DNA of 64,000 nt from Melanopsichium pennsylvanicum (Eukaryota; Basidiomycota; Ustilaginomycetes; Ustilaginales), in contig OAPG01000006.1 in NCBI GenBank assembly GCA_900208305.1, positions 744,001-808,000 of the forward strand, written 5' to 3'. Positions within the stretch are counted from its first letter, which is position 1, and the number at the start of each line of letters is the position of its first letter. The notes under the pieces are model-generated. The model saw nothing but the letters and a program-made list of their open reading frames with translations. It ran no database searches and was not told the origin of the DNA. Shown here in pieces: positions 51,292 through 61,135 of this stretch. A program made the position numbers and the translations under genes.

Positions 51292-54060
51292 ATGCAGAAC
51301 AGTCCAGCTTCGTCGCATAACCCCTTCCCGTCCTCATCAACCCCAAATTCGTTTATGGACACATTCGACTTTGGCAACCCCGATTTCTCCACAACGAGCT
51401 CCGGTATCGAAGATCTTACCATCTTCCCAAGCACCACCACCACCGCTCCCTCTTCAAACCTCAATTTACAGTGTGAAGCTGGCGCAGCGCCAGTCAGCCA
51501 TCACCCGAGCCCTTCCGCCAACTTCAGTCACGAGTCATCCGCGCAATCTCAATCTACATCCAACACACAACACGCCAGTATTTATCTTAACAATTCTTCG
51601 CACGCCAGCTCGCCTTTGGCTTTCCCCCGCAATCGCTTCGACAACAATTCCTCCGCTAGTCCACAGGCTGGTCACAGCAACCACGCCAGTAGTAGCGAAC
51701 ACGGTCACAACAACAACAACAACAACAACTTTGTCGACCACAACCTAGCTTCTCCTGCTCTGCAAACCTCGCATTCGATGCAACCGCAGCCCAACCACAA
51801 TGGAGAGCAAGACGGTCAGATGCCCCAACTTTCCATCTCGGACTTGCAACAAATGCTACTCGAACGTGAGAGGACTGAACGCATTCAAAACATGCAGACC
51901 GCCCTATTGAAGCAGCAATTGGACCAGCTCTCACGCATGCAGCAACAGCAACAGCAGCAACAGCAACCGCAGCAGCAACAACAGCAGCAACAACAGCAGC
52001 AACAACAGCAGCAACAACAACAACAGCAGCACCAGCACCAACATCAGCACCAACAGCAACACCAGATGCACGGACCCAATGCCAACCTGCAGCTCAACCT
52101 GTCAGGATCTGCGGGCCAGCTCTCCCCCGGTCAGCAGCAGAGTCTGCTCGTTGCGCTTCAGAATGCTTTTGCCGCCGGTCACAACCCTAGTGCGCACAAT
52201 AACGTGCTCCAAGCCGCTCAGTATCAGCAACCGCAACAACAGCACCAGCCGCACGCGGAAGGCCAGATCACATGGCAACAGCAGCAGCAGCAGCAGATGA
52301 ATGGCTCCCAGGGACAAAATGGCGCTCCCGGCGATCAGTCCGTGTTGGCTCAGTACGGTCTCATCACTCCTATGGGATCCGGACCTTTCAACAATTCCAC
52401 CTGCCCACCAGGCTCCGCCAATTTCATGTCTCCTCTCACCATTCAGCCAAATTCACAGCCGGGCAGCGTCGGCCTAGAGCACAGGCCTGGCCACGACTAC
52501 CTGGGCAACTACACCCCGCTCGAGTCGCCCGCAGCTACCCCCGCCAGCGTCTTCTCTACCAGCAGCACTGCCATTGTCATGTCCGAGCTCTTCTCTCCCC
52601 TTACCTCCCCCGCACTTGGCCCTCAACCCCCGAGCTTGGGAGAAATGATGCTGCCCCCGGCTCAGTTGCAGTATCATCAGCAATCCCAAGTTTCTGCTGC
52701 CATGCACGGCTCTCCCGCCATCAATGCAGTCAACAACTCCACTCCTACCGCCTCTCCCCTGGCTCTCATTGCTAAAGGCTCTTCCAAGATCCGCAAAAAT
52801 CGCAGCACAACAGCCGAGGCTCGCGCAAACAAAGTGCGACCCTCTCCGCTGATAAAGCCAGTTGCTGGACCTTCGATTAAGAATAAGAAGAAGGAGGCAC
52901 CGTCGCTCGCCGGTTTCAGTGCAGCGACGCCGTTGGCGAACGGAAATGGTGCAAGTGCGAATGGTGGGGGAAGTAGTGGACCCAGTTCGAGGAGGGCGAG
53001 CATCACCGCTGCTCCGGCGGAGAGGTCTCATTCGAGACACCAGAGTACCGAAGCGGGGCAGAGTGAAGGAACGAGCTCTACGCCAAGTCCGATCGACTTG
53101 TCTGGGGGAGGTGCAATGCCTCCTCCTTCAGGCCCGACGAATAAGATCTTGACGCCGAGCAGTATCATGGGCATTCGCTCAAGTCCGGGTAGCTCGGCCA
53201 ACTCGCCTAACGGCAACGTTCGCGGCGGTGCTGGAGCATCTCTGTCCTCCGCGTTGAAAGGCAAGGCGAGGGGAGACGACTTGCAAGCACAACAGGCGCA
53301 AAAGCAACAGCAACAAAACCTCATACAGCAACAAATTTCAATGGGGATGCCTAGTCAGCCTCCACCGCAACACCAGATGTATCCCAACATTGCGCCCTTC
53401 CCCACCAATGCTTCCACCACTGGGCCAAAAGTGACGTTCAACCTTCCGCCTTCGCACCAGATAGGCGTAGGCATGCCGAGCATTCAGCCCAACCAGCTCT
53501 CCCAAGCCGATCGGGACGCTTGGATGTCGTACAAATCCGCGGGTGGCCTCGAATCTCGTCGAACATCGCACAAGGCTGCGGAACAAAAGCGTCGGGATTC
53601 GCTCAAATTTTGCTTTGACGAATTGCGTGGACTACTACCCGCCATCACTCTGGACGAAGATGTGCCCAATGGTTCGCTGCTCGGACCCGATGGAGTGGAG
53701 GAAGATCGTGAAGCAGAACAGTTTGACCCTGCGGAAGTGGGGGATTCTGAGATGGCCAGGACTGCCAACAAGGCGATTAGCAAGGTTGCATTGTTGAGGC
53801 ATAGTAACGAGTATTTGGTCAGACTCAAAAAGAGGTTGGAGAGGAGGGATGAGGCTTTGCTGGTGTGTAGGAAGGAGATACGAGAGTTGAGGGAGAAGTT
53901 GGGGTTGCCGACGAGTGATGATCCGAGTATTACTGGTAAAGGTGCTCCGTTGGGTTGGACGGATGATATGGTGATGGGTTATGAACTGTCCATGGGTGTT
54001 GAGCAGGGAAGTGAGGCGGTGAGTCCCGATGAGGGTGGCAAGATGGATCAGACGGCGTAA
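51292..54060 (+). CDS. polyglutamine-rich bHLH transcription factor
   Basis: This single-exon 922-aa protein has a Ser/Asn-rich N-terminus. A Gln tract at about 217-250 passes into alternating Gln/His, followed by more short Q-runs. The bHLH domain is near 755-860. The basic helix SRRTSHKAAEQKRRDSLK has the H-x3-E-x3-R pattern of E-box (CACGTG) binders. Helix 1 is CFDELRGLLPAI. The loop is unusually long and acidic (about 45 residues, GPDGVEEDREAEQFDPAEVG). Helix 2 is KAISKVALLRHSNEYLVRLK, followed by a leucine-heptad-like coiled coil (LERRDEALLVCRKEIRELREKL). It is a nuclear regulator; the target pathway is unknown. Clear orthology to a named fungal bHLH protein is not evident to me. Confidence 0.88.
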   Translation: MQNSPASSHNPFPSSSTPNSFMDTFDFGNPDFSTTSSGIEDLTIFPSTTTTAPSSNLNLQCEAGAAPVSHHPSPSANFSHESSAQSQSTSNTQHASIYLNNSSHASSPLAFPRNRFDNNSSASPQAGHSNHASSSEHGHNNNNNNNFVDHNLASPALQTSHSMQPQPNHNGEQDGQMPQLSISDLQQMLLERERTERIQNMQTALLKQQLDQLSRMQQQQQQQQQPQQQQQQQQQQQQQQQQQQQQHQHQHQHQQQHQMHGPNANLQLNLSGSAGQLSPGQQQSLLVALQNAFAAGHNPSAHNNVLQAAQYQQPQQQHQPHAEGQITWQQQQQQQMNGSQGQNGAPGDQSVLAQYGLITPMGSGPFNNSTCPPGSANFMSPLTIQPNSQPGSVGLEHRPGHDYLGNYTPLESPAATPASVFSTSSTAIVMSELFSPLTSPALGPQPPSLGEMMLPPAQLQYHQQSQVSAAMHGSPAINAVNNSTPTASPLALIAKGSSKIRKNRSTTAEARANKVRPSPLIKPVAGPSIKNKKKEAPSLAGFSAATPLANGNGASANGGGSSGPSSRRASITAAPAERSHSRHQSTEAGQSEGTSSTPSPIDLSGGGAMPPPSGPTNKILTPSSIMGIRSSPGSSANSPNGNVRGGAGASLSSALKGKARGDDLQAQQAQKQQQQNLIQQQISMGMPSQPPPQHQMYPNIAPFPTNASTTGPKVTFNLPPSHQIGVGMPSIQPNQLSQADRDAWMSYKSAGGLESRRTSHKAAEQKRRDSLKFCFDELRGLLPAITLDEDVPNGSLLGPDGVEEDREAEQFDPAEVGDSEMARTANKAISKVALLRHSNEYLVRLKKRLERRDEALLVCRKEIRELREKLGLPTSDDPSITGKGAPLGWTDDMVMGYELSMGVEQGSEAVSPDEGGKMDQTA

Positions 54061-55061
54061 AAAGGGCGAATTTAAATGCCGTCATGCTGCAATGCTGCTT
54101 TGTGATATCATATGATCGCTCGTCTTTAGTATGGCGAGCAAGTTGGGTCAAGCCTGCTTTTTTTCTATTTTTTTTTTTTTCCCTTTCTTTAAAATATCTC
54201 GGTAGCTATTGTCTTTTTAGTCATGACTCGAACAATGTCCGTACCTTTACTCGCTCCAGTTGCATTGTAATTCATGAGCAGCACTGAAACATGTGTCTGA
54301 TTGGACACAAGACAAGTGACTGTGAATCAGCGAGGCAGGTCAGTTGATTCATCATATCGGCTGACGTTGGTGGAGATTTTTGTTTTGTGTTTTGTTTTGG
54401 CGTCAACCTTTTTGTCAGTGCAGTGGACATGTCAATCCGATCTCATCTTTTGATTGTAGGCCAAATCGAGCTCATTACACGGCTTCTCACAGGTAACATT
54501 CTCCTTCAATCTTTCCCCGACGCTATTGCTAATTTTGGGTAATAGAGCAGTAAGCGATATGTGGTTGTTTTAAGCTGGTATCGATTCGGAACAGGCAAAA
54601 AAAAAAAAAAAAAGAACGGAAATGATCCTTGCGAGGTTAAGGAAAAAGTTCCCGGCCAGGGAATCGAACCCTGATCTGAGCAGTGTCACAAACCTGCACG
54701 AAGCTTGCATAGTGAGAGTGCCCTATACTAACCATTGTACTAACTGGGACGTTGCTACTTAACAAAAATTAGCATATATGAATCAATGCGATTTGAAGAT
54801 ACAGATCCACCGTTCTGGGATGAACTTCTTGCTCGAATTGAGGGTGGAAATAATGGGGCGCATTTTGACGTTGCTTAAATTGCAAGAAAAGTATTTCTGC
54901 GCACGGTCCAACAAACTCGTTGGCAGCTTCAAAAATATTACTCTCACCTTTTTACACTACACCATCACCAGCGCGAAAGGACATATCACCATATCCCACA
55001 CAAACGTACACACACAACACAACCTTCTCAAACCTAATCGTAGAGGTTCAGCTCTTTTACC
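54061..55061. other. bHLH-IMPase intergenic region containing tRNA-Glu
   Basis: About 1 kb holding the minus-strand tRNA-Glu gene, a T-run near 54168-54180 and an A-run (54597-54614) just beyond the tRNA 3' end. Apart from the tRNA, no gene is supported. Confidence 0.6.
54649..54749 (-). tRNA. tRNA-Glu (anticodon CTC) with intron of about 29 nt
   Basis: On the minus strand the sequence folds as a cloverleaf: acceptor TCCCAGT paired to GCCGGGA (one A-C mismatch, one G-T pair), D-arm GTAC-AATGGTTA-GTAT, anticodon stem GGGCA/TGCTC, loop CTCTCAC with anticodon CTC, and T-arm CAGGG-TTCGATT-CCCTG, with A as discriminator. About 29 extra bases sit at the canonical intron position after nucleotide 37. 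The body strongly resembles eukaryotic tRNA-Glu genes. A T-run (CTTTTT on the transcribed strand) follows the 3' end as a Pol III terminator. The 3' boundary may be off by one base. Confidence 0.93.
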
Positions 55062-56066
55062 ATGGCGTCTTTGAACGAGACTGAAGTGCAAGATCTGTAC
55101 ACGTTTGCGATCGATCTGGCACGTAAAGCTGGAAGGGCTATCGTGGATGGATCTTCACGTCGTTTCTCTACTCCTGCGTCTGCAAGTAGTTTTGATCACA
55201 AGAAGAATACGGCTGATTTGGTCACAGAGACGGATCAAGCGGTTGAGGCACTTGTAAAGAAGGAAATTTCGACCAAATATCCTCATCATAATTTCATTGG
55301 CGAAGAAAGTTGGGCTGCAGGGGAGGAGAATGGGATTCCTGATAATGGTGTAGTTTGGATTGTTGATCCGATTGATGGTACGACCAATTTCGTTCATGCT
55401 TTTCCGTATACTTGTATTAGTATCGGAATTGTGGTGGATAAAGTGACCACGATTGGTGTAGTATACGCGCCTTTTATGGATACGCTTTATCACGCTGCAA
55501 AGGGGAAAGGCGCTTATATCAGTTCACCCCATTTTCAAACTCCGAGGAAACTTCCATTGACAGATCCAGCTCCCTTGGAAAACATCAATCAAGCTCTAGT
55601 AGCTTTCGAATGGGGTTCGGATCGTCGATCCGAGATCCTCAGCAAAAAGTTGTCGAGTTTCGCAAAGATCACTGGCGATCCCACGGGAGGCGTGATCGGT
55701 GGTAAAATGGCACAGGGTGTAAGGAGTTTGGGTAGTGCCGCTTTAAACTTTTGTCATGTAGCAAGTGGAAATCTGGACTTGTACTGGGAGATTGGATGTT
55801 GGGCATGGGACGTTTGTGCTGGTGTAGTTATTGCTCAAGAAGCAGGCGCTGCCGTGGTTGGATCGCAGAAACATGCAAACGAGGTAATTGACGATCAAGG
55901 TACTGAGCAAGATGCCAAATTCAACCTTGTAACCACTCAAGTGCTTACGGGTAGGAAATACGTCGTTGTCAGAGCCATTGATGGTCAAAACAAGTCAAAT
56001 AACGTCAAAGCTCAGAAACACTTGTTGAAAGAATTTTATTCGTGTGTCGACGAATGGGATCCTTGA
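55062..56066 (+). CDS. inositol monophosphatase family protein
   Basis: This single-exon 334-aa protein from ATG 55062 (ACCATGG) has the Li+-sensitive phosphatase metal-site motifs: FIGEESW (E81/E82), WIVDPIDGTTNFVH (D102, D105) and CWAWDVCAGVVIAQEAG. The length is slightly above the family norm of about 280, because of a loop (SSRRFSTPASASSFDHKKN) near 31-49 and a C-terminal tail. It should remove phosphate from myo-inositol 1-phosphate in inositol synthesis or recycling; some fungal members (QutG-like) are tied to quinate use, which cannot be decided here. It ends convergent with the 932-aa gene. Confidence 0.93.
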   Translation: MASLNETEVQDLYTFAIDLARKAGRAIVDGSSRRFSTPASASSFDHKKNTADLVTETDQAVEALVKKEISTKYPHHNFIGEESWAAGEENGIPDNGVVWIVDPIDGTTNFVHAFPYTCISIGIVVDKVTTIGVVYAPFMDTLYHAAKGKGAYISSPHFQTPRKLPLTDPAPLENINQALVAFEWGSDRRSEILSKKLSSFAKITGDPTGGVIGGKMAQGVRSLGSAALNFCHVASGNLDLYWEIGCWAWDVCAGVVIAQEAGAAVVGSQKHANEVIDDQGTEQDAKFNLVTTQVLTGRKYVVVRAIDGQNKSNNVKAQKHLLKEFYSCVDEWDP

Positions 56067-56819
56067 AATCAGTCCCAATACTGTCGAGGTCGATCATGTA
56101 GAAATTGTGTGGTAAGGCCATGATCAGAATTCTAAGTCAAATTCATCAAATTTTTTTTTTGACTCAAAATATACAAATCCGAACAAGCCTCTTCAAGAGA
56201 CTTGACATGATCGTGAAACAATCCAAACAGACTTAAAGACGAGACATGAGACCATCAAACAAGGAAACCCCCCCCCCCACAAAAGCTCACCCTCCCTGCT
56301 GCCTTGACAAACTCTCAGTACATGAGCGTGTAACAAACTTTAAGGGAGCCAGAGCTGTGGCATGCATGCAATCGGCCCACCGAAAGTGTGTCAACAAGAT
56401 CCACAAATCCTCAAAACAGCCCAAACCACACTCTTCACGTCGTTACCGTTTGCAATTGCTCACAAACGCCTTCCTCCTTTCTGCAAGCACAGTCGTTTTT
56501 TAAATCACAAACCGATGAGCTAACTTTGACACAACGTGGAAAACCTTTCTTGTGTTCAATTGGTATCAAGTGGCCGACGATCACCAACAAAGCATTTTGC
56601 ATGCTATGAACATCAAGACAATGCACGGGGGAGGGAGACTGGGGGCACATAAGGGTGAATGTGCGTCTGTGTGTACGAGAGCACCATCGCGACGCCTTCA
56701 AGTGGGACTTCTTCGTCTGATGACACTCACGCACGCTGTGCGACATGTTGCTTCTCCTGCTTCTCCTTCTTTCCAGCCGTGGTGACAACTTTGAGGATCT
56801 TAAACTCTGCATCGTCGAT
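56067..56819. other. IMPase-orphan gene convergent 3' region
   Basis: This is 753 bp with a C homopolymer (56268-56278) and T-run (56151-56160). ORFs on both strands overlap and are not recognisable. Confidence 0.5.
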
Positions 56820-59618
56820 TCAACTAGCTGAACTACCCTCACTTTCAATAGCCATCTTCTCCTTTGCTTCAAACATCGGAGAGCCGGTTGGAGTGGTGGT
56901 CGATCCCTCGATCCTCCAATTCTGCATCTCATGCCATCCCTTTTCGTCTCTATACGCTTCAAGCGCAGCCACTGCAGCCTCGGCAGCAGCCCAAGCGACT
57001 CGGACCGCCTTGACATGCAGATCGTGCCTCCTAACGAATCTCAATGCTCTGCTGGTTTCCCTAACTGCCAGTTGCGCGCCTTTCTCCGTCAAGCTGTACT
57101 TGGCGTCGATAGCTGCGAGGATGGAGACGAGCTGTCGGAGAAGCGCGTAGAGCTGTGCGGGGAGAGGAGAGCGTTTTAAGGCTCTGGCGAGCGAGGCGCT
57201 CAGCAAGATCAGCCGTTCTTCCGCCGAGTCTCTTGCTTCGGGGGTCGGGTTGAAGTGACCGCGGGTGTCGAGTTGCTGTTGCTCTTCAGGAGTGAGCGAT
57301 CCAGAGGTTGATGCAAGCGAGGTAGCCACGGAGGAGGTCGGAGCGGGTGGGATATGCTCAGAACGAGCCACAGCACCCAAACTGCTGGCAAGAGCACTCG
57401 CAGCTGTACTGGCAAACGCAACAGCCAGCTCCCACTGCTTGTTGTTCTGATTGATAGCTCGGGTCCAAGCTGTTCTTGGCGTCGCTGCTCCACTACCTGG
57501 TTGAGAAGCCGACATCCTGGGTGAAGCCTCTCCACCTTCTCCATCCATGCTCTCAAGATCTTCATCGTTATCGAGATCAGTAATCTTTGAATCTTCCATC
57601 ACCTTATTCCCCTTGACAGATTCAGTACTTGGCCGGCGGGGCGCAATCGCCCCGAGATTTGCACTCAAAGCCGACAAAGCGCCTGCACCGATATGCAAAC
57701 CGATATCCAACACGCTAGTGCTGATCTTGCCTGCAAATGAACTGGATCCTCTCGAGCTTGCCTTAGCTGCTGCATGAGCTCGGGAGAAATCTCCACCACC
57801 AAAGATGCCGCTGTTTGCGGGTACTGCTGTGTGGTAGTGATGATGGACGACGTTTGCTGCGTGAGACGCTTGCTGAATCTGCAGCTTTTCCCTTTCTAGC
57901 TCCAGTTCCCTTTTAATTGCTTCTGCTTTGGCTAGTTCTGCCGTGGCATCGAATCCCAACTTGGACATGCCTTCGTCCAAGCGTTGCTTGATTTCTTGCC
58001 GTTGCTTGTTGCTGAGGCCGGGAGCTTCCTTGTCCGAAATAGCCGAGATGAGATAGCCTAAGGAGGAGATGTAGAGGTCCAGGGAAAAGCCGAGATCGTC
58101 GTCATCATCATCGCTTTGCTCTTCTTCCGATTTCAAGCCTGCACTTGCATCCGGATGACGTGCGAATCGGGTCATCTGGCGATTCTCTCCGATGCTGTTG
58201 CGAGAAGTATTTGACCAAGCAGCTTGGAGGCTCGGCCTACGAGCCACAGCAGCCACCTTCTTGGCGCGTTTCTCCTCCCACATTTTCTCATCTTCCTCAG
58301 CCGCTTGAGCTGCCTCAACTGCTAAGCTAACCGCCTTGTCCAGCCGCCGTCGGTCCAACTTGACCGGCCTCTTGACGCTGTTGTCGCCATGCTTGACCAA
58401 CTCTTTCGAGCGAGCTCCGGTTCCGGGTGCTAGTGCAAGACCATCGCGGCGCCGAGGGCTGTGTACATCAAGGGAGAAATTGTCGTCGTTGGATGAGCCC
58501 GAAGAAGAGACCGAGCTCGACGGCTGTGAGGTAGGGGCGAAGCGAGCAGGGACCCAGGCGGCGGCAAGACCGCGGATGGAATTGATAGATCGAGCACGGA
58601 ATCCCGCCTGACGTTCAACTGTCTTTTCTGCGCTAGACAGCGCTTTGACGTGATCGCGTCCAGTGGCAGCACTCAAGGAAGACGTGCGGCCATGCGGTGT
58701 GGCTGTCTGTTCGCGAAGCGCTTTCGAGAAGAAAGCCGGGGAGCGGGAAGTTGCGAACGACCGAGGCAATGTCTGGGGCTGACTGTGGTGCTGTGTACTT
58801 GTTGTTGCCTTGACGGTGGTCGTTTCGGAGGGCGGGGGTGGGGATGGCGGTAGCAGTGGCGATTTTTCAGATACCTCAGGTATCTTTTTCGCGGTGGAAG
58901 CTGGCGAATATTTCACAGAAGTGGCCGGAGTGTCCGCTGAAGAAGTGTGGCTACTGCTCGTAGTTGGTTCAGGGCTATGTAGCAGCCTTGCGGGATAGTC
59001 CTCACTGCTGGTCGCCGAAGATGTTCTTGATGCCAGTGCCGGCCGTCTTGGCGTTGCTGGTTCTTCTTGCTCAGAGGCGGGCATGGTCGATGTAGCCTGA
59101 GTGGGAAAGGCAATAAAATTTTTGCTATCTCCAAGGTTTTCTGTGCGTTTCGATTGCCCTCGAAACCGTACCTCTTCACCAAGATCGCGTGGACCTTTGT
59201 TGCCTTGTACTTGGGCAAAGGTAGAAGTGCCACCTTCATTCGACCAGCCGACACGTGCGTTTATGGGACTCATGTCGTCCGCCCATTCTGTAGGATCGGG
59301 GTTAGAAATGATCAGTTCGGCATCCGTACTCATTGTTCCTCGTGAGTTAGAAGGCAGGACGGAAGCCTGCGCCTGCGCTTCCGATGAGATCGTGTTCGTC
59401 AAGCTGCCTGTGGCTGCATTGGTAAGAAAGGATCCGAGCGAGTTCAAGCTTGGCAACGAGAGAAGGGAGGATGTCCGTCGGTGGTGACCCTTATTGGATT
59501 CGGTCGAGGCCGAGACCGTGGTGGTGTTGGGATGATTCTGGTGTGTGCGGACCGTGATTGACTCAGGAGCAGCAGCGTTGGCCAAGCTGCCCGCGAAAAG
59601 AGCTTGTGATGATGACAT
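56820..59618 (-). CDS. unrecognised 932-aa Ser-rich protein with helical C-terminal region
   Basis: This long single-exon ORF starts at ATG 59618 (MSSSQALFAGSLANAAAPES); the frame extends upstream only to TTG. I do not recognise the family. The first 400 residues are Ser/Thr/Pro-rich and disordered. A basic/alanine helical region follows (RRRLDKAVSLAVEAAQAAEE). An acidic patch and LGFSLDLYISSLGYLISAISD then lead into a charged coiled-coil-like helix (ELAKAEAIKRELELEREKLQ). A Gly/Ala/Ser-rich segment with LDIGLHIGAGALSALSANLG follows. The last 150 residues are helical (LILLSASLARALKRSPLPAQ, LYALLRQLVSILAAIDAKYS, ALRFVRRHDLHVKAVRVAWA). There is no signal peptide or clear transmembrane helix. 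The length, codon use and lack of stops make it a real gene, probably conserved among close relatives. Confidence 0.75.
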   Translation of the reverse strand: MSSSQALFAGSLANAAAPESITVRTHQNHPNTTTVSASTESNKGHHRRTSSLLSLPSLNSLGSFLTNAATGSLTNTISSEAQAQASVLPSNSRGTMSTDAELIISNPDPTEWADDMSPINARVGWSNEGGTSTFAQVQGNKGPRDLGEEVRFRGQSKRTENLGDSKNFIAFPTQATSTMPASEQEEPATPRRPALASRTSSATSSEDYPARLLHSPEPTTSSSHTSSADTPATSVKYSPASTAKKIPEVSEKSPLLPPSPPPPSETTTVKATTSTQHHSQPQTLPRSFATSRSPAFFSKALREQTATPHGRTSSLSAATGRDHVKALSSAEKTVERQAGFRARSINSIRGLAAAWVPARFAPTSQPSSSVSSSGSSNDDNFSLDVHSPRRRDGLALAPGTGARSKELVKHGDNSVKRPVKLDRRRLDKAVSLAVEAAQAAEEDEKMWEEKRAKKVAAVARRPSLQAAWSNTSRNSIGENRQMTRFARHPDASAGLKSEEEQSDDDDDDLGFSLDLYISSLGYLISAISDKEAPGLSNKQRQEIKQRLDEGMSKLGFDATAELAKAEAIKRELELEREKLQIQQASHAANVVHHHYHTAVPANSGIFGGGDFSRAHAAAKASSRGSSSFAGKISTSVLDIGLHIGAGALSALSANLGAIAPRRPSTESVKGNKVMEDSKITDLDNDEDLESMDGEGGEASPRMSASQPGSGAATPRTAWTRAINQNNKQWELAVAFASTAASALASSLGAVARSEHIPPAPTSSVATSLASTSGSLTPEEQQQLDTRGHFNPTPEARDSAEERLILLSASLARALKRSPLPAQLYALLRQLVSILAAIDAKYSLTEKGAQLAVRETSRALRFVRRHDLHVKAVRVAWAAAEAAVAALEAYRDEKGWHEMQNWRIEGSTTTPTGSPMFEAKEKMAIESEGSSAS

Positions 59619-60216
59619 GTTGGGTTGCGGGATGAGATTATCTGAAGCTGCGAACTGTGGAACTATGAAGAAGGTCAAGTGTGAATGCGTAGATGGTGAC
59701 TTGGTTTAGGTTCGGATGTGCCGCTGAAGAGGTTTGACCGAATGAAAGTGGGTTAAGACCGGGCGCCAATCAGCCAGCTCACTGTCGTGATTGAGAAGGC
59801 GAGATGTGACCGCAAATACAAGCTGTCCAAACAATGGTCACGACGAGACGTGATTGGGTCCAAGTATCGTGATCGTGGGCTAATCGATGCTGGATGACAG
59901 CGAACGAGGAGGTGGATGCAATAACAGAGGTTGTGGGTATGAAGTGCTCCGAGTTCAGACCTCGGCGCTAATCAAAGCCTAGGCGAGCTACTGGAAGGTA
60001 GGATGTGATAGCGAATGAGTCGATCCGGACTAGCTGCTAGTCATTGTTGTTATCCGCAAGATTATGTCGATGGCTGGCCATAAAAGTATTATCTCGGCCA
60101 ACTATTCTGAGAGCTTGGACGGCAGCTGAGAAATGAAACCGTATCGTATCATTCACGATGCTGTGGAAAGAGAGTTAGGCTGTGACGTTGAGTGGTGAAG
60201 TGAAGGAAGGTGCTCG

Positions 60217-60245
60217 ATCAATCAATCAATCAATCCATCAATCAC
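60217..60245. repeat. (AATC)n tetranucleotide repeat
   Basis: About six units of AATC with one C interruption, on the plus strand. Confidence 0.8.
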
Positions 60246-60414
60246 CTATCACATATACCACACCACAGCAAGGATGTCCCAAACTTTCACTGTTTCTAAA
60301 CGTGAAACTTGCAATCATCGGATCTGGAAAAGAAATGGCTTTGAATCATGACAGAAAAGGAGTTACTGTATCAACAGACTGATCCGGCCATCAGCAAGAG
60401 CAGCTGAGGGGCAT

Positions 60415-60477
60415 CTGTATGTCTATATATCTGTATGTCTATATATCTGTATGTCTATATATCTGTATGTCTATCTA
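60415..60477. repeat. 16-bp tandem repeat, about 3.9 copies
   Basis: The unit CTGTATGTCTATATAT is repeated head to tail; the last copy diverges after CTGTATGTCTAT. There are no spacers between units. Confidence 0.9.
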
Positions 60478-61135
60478 CCTGTCTGGCTGCTGCGCGATTT
60501 GTTTATTTTTACCCTGCATCAACTCCATCCTACTCGTAATATACAGTACGGCCTGTACCGTATGTGCCAGTCTTAAAAAAGTGAGAGCAACTGAGAAGTT
60601 TGAAATCTTCATTTTATTTTTCTTTGTTAATAATTTGAATATTTCTTTTTTTGAGACCAAAAGTCAAATTTGCCGCGTGATAGCTTGGATTTGCTATAGT
60701 TAAATTGTGCCACTGTACGCGTAGATAACGTCGACTCTAACCTACGTGTCATGCCCATCTCGGTGCTTAATATTTGCAAGATTGGAATAGCCCAATTGCT
60801 TATCGCATGGGCTGAGTAAGAGAAAGATCTCCTATAAAACCCTGACAGCCACCTCCGACCAAGCGTAAACAGTCTAAATTTCTCCTCCACTTTTCCGCTT
60901 TCACGTGTCGGTTGACTTATGAGTGGATATATCATCATAGGAAAAACTATTACACAACTCTATACTGTGAAAGGTAGCAAGCAACAAAGTGAAACGAGTC
61001 GACATTGCAATAGCGGATGAATAATGACAGAGAGTATAGTATGCACATTGTTTGTGTGTGTGTAGCTAGTCGGCTTGAATGTGTTAGTATGACACGCTGA
61101 CCGTCGTCGCTGGACGATATCACGGCGAAGCACTC

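Larger units (their letters stand above)
59619..61135. other. intergenic region upstream of the 932-aa gene
   Basis: About 1.5 kb with an AATC array (60217-60245), a 16-bp tandem repeat (60415-60477) and A/T-rich sequence. No gene or RNA is supported on either strand. Confidence 0.55.
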
